DNA of 35,690 bases, taken from Pseudomonadota bacterium. GTDB lineage: Bacteria; Pseudomonadota; Alphaproteobacteria; Ferrovibrionales; Ferrovibrionaceae. The position numbers and the translations under genes were made by a program. The notes below the pieces were generated by a model. The model was not told the origin of the DNA. It saw nothing but the letters and a program-made list of their open reading frames with translations, and ran no database searches. The first letter of the stretch is position 1. The number at the start of each line of letters is the position of its first letter. The stretch lies in NCBI GenBank assembly GCA_023433835.1, contig JAEYTW010000136.1:1-35690 (forward strand). Reading direction: 5' to 3'. Of the stretch, positions 31,829-35,690 are shown piece after piece.

Positions 31829-34483
31829 ATGGAGCACAGCCTTTATAAATTCATCATCAAATACAGCCTGCGCCAGCAGATCATCCTTACCATCCTGGCG
31901 CTGACGTCCTTCATCCCCTACTACTATTACCTGTCGATGCCCAAGACGATCGTCAATCAGGGCATCGCCGGCAAGGGCGTCACCTACCCGGTCGACCTGT
32001 TCGGCCTGCACATCGTCTCGCTGAACGCCGAAAGCTATCTGCTGGTCCTGTGCTTCGGCTTCCTGCTGCTCGTCATCGTGCAGCAATGCTTCAAGTACGT
32101 GATCAACGTGTTCCAGGGCATCTCGGGCGAGCGCATGCTGCGCCGGCTGCGCTATGAACTCTATGCCCGCGTGCTGCGCTTTCCCCAGCCGACGTTCAAG
32201 AAGATGTCGGCGGGCGAGATCATCCCGATGATCACTGCCGAGGTCGAGCCGCTGGGCGGCTTCATCGCCGACAGTTTCGCCCTGCCGATCTTCCAGGGCG
32301 GGATGCTGTTGACGACCTTCATCTTCCTGATCGTCCAGAACCCGATCATGGCGATCGCCGCGGTATCACTATACCCTTTCCAGTTCTGGGTCATCCCCAA
32401 GCTGCAGCGCATCGTCAACCGCCTGGGCAAGGAGCGGGTCAAGACCGCCCGCCAGCTGGCCGACCGCATCCATGAATCGATCTCCGGCGTGCAGGAGATC
32501 CACACCCACGACGCCTCCAACCGCTTCAAGTCCGAATTCACCCGCCGGCTGGGCAAGATCTACTGGATCCGCTACGAGATCTTCCAGCGGAAGTTCATGA
32601 TCAAGTTCATCAACAACTTCCTGCAGCAGCTGGGGCCGTTCTTCTTCTACTCGATCGGCGGCTACCTCGTGATCAAGGGCCAGCTCGATCTCGGCCAGGT
32701 CATCGCCGCCGTCACCGCCCACAAGGAGATGGGCGCGCCGTGGAAGGAATTGCTGAACCACTACCAGCAGCGCGAGGATGCGCGCATCAAGTACGATCAG
32801 GTGGTGTCGCAGTTCGCGCCGGAAGGCATGCGCGAGGAAGCCGACCAGACGACCGAGCCTTCCGAGCCCGTGTCGCTCGTCGGCGAGGTGCAGTTCGCCG
32901 GCGTCTACTACGCCGACGAGACCGGCGCCCATGTGCTCGAGAATTTCTCGATGAGCCTCGACATGCCCAAGCATGTCGCCCTGGTCGGTGGCACGGGGCG
33001 CGAGGAGATCGCGCTGATGATGGCGCGGCTGATCGATCCGGGGCGCGGCAAGGTCTCGATCGCGGGCCAGAACCTCGCGGTGCTGCCCGAATCGGTTACC
33101 GGCCGCCGGCTCGCCTATGTCGGGCCGGCCGGCTACGTCTTCAACTCGACGATCGGCGACAACCTGCTGTTCTCGCTGCGCCACCGCGCGCTCAAGCCCG
33201 GCGAGCGCGATGCCGAGGCCGAGCGCCAGTTCCGCCGCGAGATGGTCGAGGCCGAGGCTTCGGGCAATTCGCTCGAGGATTACGACGCCGACTTCACCGA
33301 CTACGCGGCGGCGGGGGCGACCGATGCCGACTCCTTGCGCGAGGCGATGATCCGCGCGCTCAAGCTCGTCCAGCTCGACGAGGATATCTACCAGCTCGGC
33401 CTGCGCGGCTCGGTCGATCCGGCGCGGACGCCGGACGCGGCCACCCGCATCCTGGAGGCGCGCGAGGCGCTGAAGGGCAAGATGCACGACGACGCCTATG
33501 CCGACCTGATCGAGGACTGGAACGTCGAGCGCTACAACCGCAACGCCACCGTGGCCGAGAACCTGATGTTCGGCCTGCCGATCGGCGACAAGTTCGCGCC
33601 GGACCGGCTGGCCGAGAATGCCTACATGCTCGAGGTGCTGGAGAAGGCGGGGCTGAAGACGCGGTTCCTGGCGATCGGCTACGACGTCGCCTCGACCATG
33701 GTCGAACTGTTCGCCGACCTGCCGCCCGACCATGAATTCTTCCAGCAGTTCTCCTTCATCTCGTCCGAGGAACTGCCGGACTATCAGGAGATCGTCAACC
33801 AGGTCTCGGCCGACAAGGTCGACCAGCTCGACGCGGCCAAGCGCAACCGCCTGATGTCGCTGCCGTTCAAGCTGATCGTCGCCCGCCATCGCCTGGGCCA
33901 CATCGACGAGGAATTCCAGGAAGCGGTGCTGCAGGCGCGCAAGCTGTTCGCCGAGGGCCTGCCCGAAAAGCTGCGCTCGGCCGTGGCCTTCTTCGACCCC
34001 GAGCACTACACGCTGGGCGGCTCGATCCTCGATAACATCCTGTTCGGCAAGATCGCCTACGGCCAGGCCCAGGCGGCCGAGAAGATCGGCCGGCTGGTGC
34101 GCACGCTGATCGACGAGCTCGACCTGCGCGACATCGTCATCGAGGTCGGCCTGGCCTACGAGACCGGCATCGCCGGCGCCCGCCTTTCCGGCGCCCAGCG
34201 CCAGAAGGTGGTGCTGGCCCGTGCCATCCTCAAGCAGCCGGACCTGATCATCCTGAACGAGGCGATCTCGGGCTACGACAACGTCACGCAGGGCCAGCTG
34301 CTCGCGGCGCTGCGCGAGGAATTCAAGGACCGCGGCCTGGTCTGGTCCTTGCACAACCCGCATCTGGCCCAGGGCTTCGACCGGGTGGTGCTGATCGAGA
34401 ACGGCCGCGTGGTCGAACAGGGCAGCTATGAAGACCTGACCCGCGAGGGTCGCCCGCTGGCGCGCATGCTGGCCGGCAACTGA
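31829..34483 (+). CDS. ABC exporter-like protein with degenerate, enlarged nucleotide-binding domain
   Basis: 884 residues, about 300 longer than a normal ABC half-exporter. The N-terminal ~330 residues hold an exporter-type membrane domain with about six hydrophobic segments (for example 19-41, 66-88, 150-190 and 265-295). The C-terminal part is ABC-like but altered. The Walker A position reads VGGTGREEI (386-394), without the essential GK[S/T]. The Q-loop Gln is absent. The signature LSGAQ (786-790) and the H-loop His (H842) are kept, and Walker B reads LIILNE, with N810 for Asp. Walker A to signature spans 400 residues instead of about 110. Within that insert, the exporter segment that follows the Q-loop recurs three times: 'NSTIGDNLLF' (from 439), 'NATVAENLMFG' (from 572) and 'GGSILDNILFG' (from 730). 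ATP hydrolysis seems doubtful. ATG 31829 follows GAGGGG. It is the first gene of a three-gene operon. Confidence 0.88.
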   Translation: MEHSLYKFIIKYSLRQQIILTILALTSFIPYYYYLSMPKTIVNQGIAGKGVTYPVDLFGLHIVSLNAESYLLVLCFGFLLLVIVQQCFKYVINVFQGISGERMLRRLRYELYARVLRFPQPTFKKMSAGEIIPMITAEVEPLGGFIADSFALPIFQGGMLLTTFIFLIVQNPIMAIAAVSLYPFQFWVIPKLQRIVNRLGKERVKTARQLADRIHESISGVQEIHTHDASNRFKSEFTRRLGKIYWIRYEIFQRKFMIKFINNFLQQLGPFFFYSIGGYLVIKGQLDLGQVIAAVTAHKEMGAPWKELLNHYQQREDARIKYDQVVSQFAPEGMREEADQTTEPSEPVSLVGEVQFAGVYYADETGAHVLENFSMSLDMPKHVALVGGTGREEIALMMARLIDPGRGKVSIAGQNLAVLPESVTGRRLAYVGPAGYVFNSTIGDNLLFSLRHRALKPGERDAEAERQFRREMVEAEASGNSLEDYDADFTDYAAAGATDADSLREAMIRALKLVQLDEDIYQLGLRGSVDPARTPDAATRILEAREALKGKMHDDAYADLIEDWNVERYNRNATVAENLMFGLPIGDKFAPDRLAENAYMLEVLEKAGLKTRFLAIGYDVASTMVELFADLPPDHEFFQQFSFISSEELPDYQEIVNQVSADKVDQLDAAKRNRLMSLPFKLIVARHRLGHIDEEFQEAVLQARKLFAEGLPEKLRSAVAFFDPEHYTLGGSILDNILFGKIAYGQAQAAEKIGRLVRTLIDELDLRDIVIEVGLAYETGIAGARLSGAQRQKVVLARAILKQPDLIILNEAISGYDNVTQGQLLAALREEFKDRGLVWSLHNPHLAQGFDRVVLIENGRVVEQGSYEDLTREGRPLARMLAGN

Positions 34484-34500
34484 AGCGAAGGAGTGGTGGC

Positions 34501-34968
34501 ATGAGCCTGCACGAGGAAGTGGAACTGCTGCGGCGCATTCCGCTGTTCGCCCGGATCGAACCCTCGAAGCTCAAGCTTCTGGCGTTCACCAGCGAACGGC
34601 TGGCCTACAAGGCCGGCGATGTGCTGTTCCGCCAGGGCGACCCCGGCGATTCCGCCTATATCATCGTCGAGGGCGAGGCCGAGATCCTGGTCAATACCCC
34701 CGACGGCCCGTTGCGGGTCGCGGTGGTGCGCAAGAACGACTTCGTCGGCGAGATCGCGATCCTGTGCGACGTGCCCCGCACGGCGACGGTGGCGGCGATC
34801 ACCGGCCTGACCACCTTGCGCATCTCCAAGGAATTGTTCTTCCGCCTGACGGCCGAATTCCCGCAGATGGCGGTCGAGATCATGCGCGTGCTGGGCCAAC
34901 GTCTCGAACGCACCACCGCCGACCTGCGCGAGGCTACCGCCAAGCTGCGCCAGGCAGGCATCAGTTGA
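34501..34968 (+). CDS. Cyclic-nucleotide-binding domain protein (single CRP-type sensor domain)
   Basis: 155 residues made up almost entirely of one cNMP-binding domain. 'LRRIPLFARIEPSKLKLLA' is the N-terminal helix. The beta-barrel follows with 'YKAGDVLFRQGDPGDSAYIIVEGEAEI'. The phosphate-binding cassette is 'FVGEIAILCDVPRTATV', where the Glu and Arg that hold the ribose and phosphate of cAMP are both present. A C-terminal helix follows, but no helix-turn-helix, so it is not a DNA-binding CRP. The start is ATG 34501 (AAGGAG upstream), 17 bases after the ABC gene; its stop overlaps the methyltransferase start. It is probably a regulatory partner of the degenerate ABC protein. Confidence 0.93.
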   Translation: MSLHEEVELLRRIPLFARIEPSKLKLLAFTSERLAYKAGDVLFRQGDPGDSAYIIVEGEAEILVNTPDGPLRVAVVRKNDFVGEIAILCDVPRTATVAAITGLTTLRISKELFFRLTAEFPQMAVEIMRVLGQRLERTTADLREATAKLRQAGIS

Positions 34969-35453
34969 GCCGCCTCGACAGCTTCATCCGCCGGCTCGAG
35001 GCGCAGCGGGCCTGCCTCGACGCGGCCGTGGCGCTGATCAGGGACCTGCCCGGACCGGTGCTGGAACTGGGGTTGGGCAACGGCCGCACCTTCGACCATC
35101 TGCGCGACCGGCTGCCCGATCGCGAACTCTACGCCTTCGACCGCCAGAACAATGCCCATCCCGACTGCCAGCCGGCGCCTGGGCATCTGTTCCTCGGCGA
35201 ATTCTCGGCCACGATCGGCGAGGCGGCGGCACGGCTCGGCCCCACCGTCGCGCTGGCCCACTGCGATACCGGCTCCGGCGACGTCAAGGCCACGGCGGCC
35301 CAGGCCGCCTGGCTCGGCCCCGCGCTGCGGCCGCTGCTGCGCCCCGGCGCCATCGTGATCTCCGATCAGCCGCTGTCCGCCGAGGGCTTCGCCGCGCTGC
35401 CGCTGCCTGAGGGCGTGCGCGAAGGACGCTATTTCTTTTATCGCGCCGGCTGA
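34965..35453 (+). CDS. Small class I SAM-dependent methyltransferase-like protein
   Basis: 162 residues. The preferred start is TTG 34965, overlapping the cNMP protein stop by 4 bases (TTGA), giving N-terminus MSRLDSFIRRLEAQR; no ATG start exists in the first part of the domain. SAM motif I is 'VLELGLGNGRTFDHL' (about 32-46), motif II is the acidic end 'LYAFDRQ', and a post-I strand is 'VALAHCDTGSGD'. It is shorter than typical class I enzymes and seems to lack a separate substrate-recognition domain. Coupled translation with the sensor domain, and the ABC gene just before, suggest a shared pathway. The methyl acceptor is unknown. Confidence 0.85.
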   Translation: MSRLDSFIRRLEAQRACLDAAVALIRDLPGPVLELGLGNGRTFDHLRDRLPDRELYAFDRQNNAHPDCQPAPGHLFLGEFSATIGEAAARLGPTVALAHCDTGSGDVKATAAQAAWLGPALRPLLRPGAIVISDQPLSAEGFAALPLPEGVREGRYFFYRAG

Positions 35454-35690
35454 AACGCCGGCCGGCGCATCGCCACGCGCCGGCCGTAGCCGGACAGCAC
35501 CGGTGCCTCGGCGGCAAGCCGCGCGGCCAGCTCCGGCATGTCAGCGCCGGGGGTGAAGATCGCAAAGCCCAGCCGGGCGTAGTAGGGCGCGTTCCACGGC
35601 ACCTCGGCAAAGGTGGTCAGGAGAAGCCAGTGCGCGCCACGGCGGGCCGCCCATGCGCCGGCGCCGTCGAGCAGGCGGGCGCCGAGGCGC
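35438..35690 (-). CDS. GNAT acetyltransferase, C-terminal part (gene cut by the window edge)
   Basis: On the minus strand, the frame ending at the stop 35438-35440 is open to the right edge and has no start inside the window. The 84 visible residues include 'ARLLDGAGAWAARRGAHWLL', then 'LTTFAEVPWNAPYYARLGF', the GNAT motif B region, and a variable tail. The domain is therefore the C-terminal half of a GCN5-related N-acetyltransferase. It converges with the methyltransferase gene and overlaps it by 16 bases. The substrate is unknown. Confidence 0.8.
   Translation of the reverse strand, partial: RLGARLLDGAGAWAARRGAHWLLLTTFAEVPWNAPYYARLGFAIFTPGADMPELAARLAAEAPVLSGYGRRVAMRRPAFQPAR

Overview
The window is high-GC DNA, densely coded on both strands, and looks like chromosome of an alphaproteobacterium. 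The basis is indirect: the flagellin type, an Aer-like chemoreceptor with a C-terminal PilZ-like segment (as described in Azospirillum), a dnaN-recF-gyrB cluster, and overall gene style. I cannot name a genus. No tRNA, rRNA, CRISPR array, insertion sequence or prophage was recognised.

Layout. (1) 1-2.8 kb: a left-truncated gene, a ferritin-like (VioB-type) protein and a secreted cysteine-rich protein, tightly spaced. (2) 2.8-9.4 kb: an orphan AAA ATPase, an Aer/PilZ-type chemoreceptor, an AraC-family regulator, and an FAD disulfide oxidoreductase overlapping a DUF4126 membrane protein. (3) 9.7-15.2 kb: a flagellar mini-cluster (polysaccharide deacetylase-like protein, flagellin, FlgE, FlgK) without basal-body genes. 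(4) 15.3-21.7 kb: a catabolic block with class II HMG-CoA reductase, a MocR-type regulator, a family III CoA-transferase, an enoyl-CoA hydratase, a DUF1330 protein and an Ldh-family oxidoreductase. Two long, nearly identical dyad motifs lie before the reductase and between the regulator and the CoA-transferase. They look like operators that tie these genes into one regulon. (5) 21.7-23.7 kb: a two-gene accessory module of unknown function, a PD-(D/E)XK-like nuclease domain joined to a relaxase-tail-like segment, and a protein with tandem OB/cold-shock-like folds. (6) 23.8-31.6 kb: a membrane metallophosphoesterase and the housekeeping genes gyrB, recF, dnaN and prfC. gyrB carries a one-base frameshift as sequenced. 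(7) 31.8-35.5 kb: an unusual ABC exporter-like protein with a degenerate, greatly enlarged nucleotide-binding domain, in an apparent operon with a cyclic-nucleotide-binding protein and a small methyltransferase. The right edge cuts a GNAT acetyltransferase gene.

The strongest leads for new biology are the degenerate ABC/cNMP/methyltransferase operon, the MocR-linked HMG-CoA/CoA-transferase regulon with its visible operator pair, and the nuclease/OB-fold pair. All domain calls were made by reading the sequence; no database search was run.
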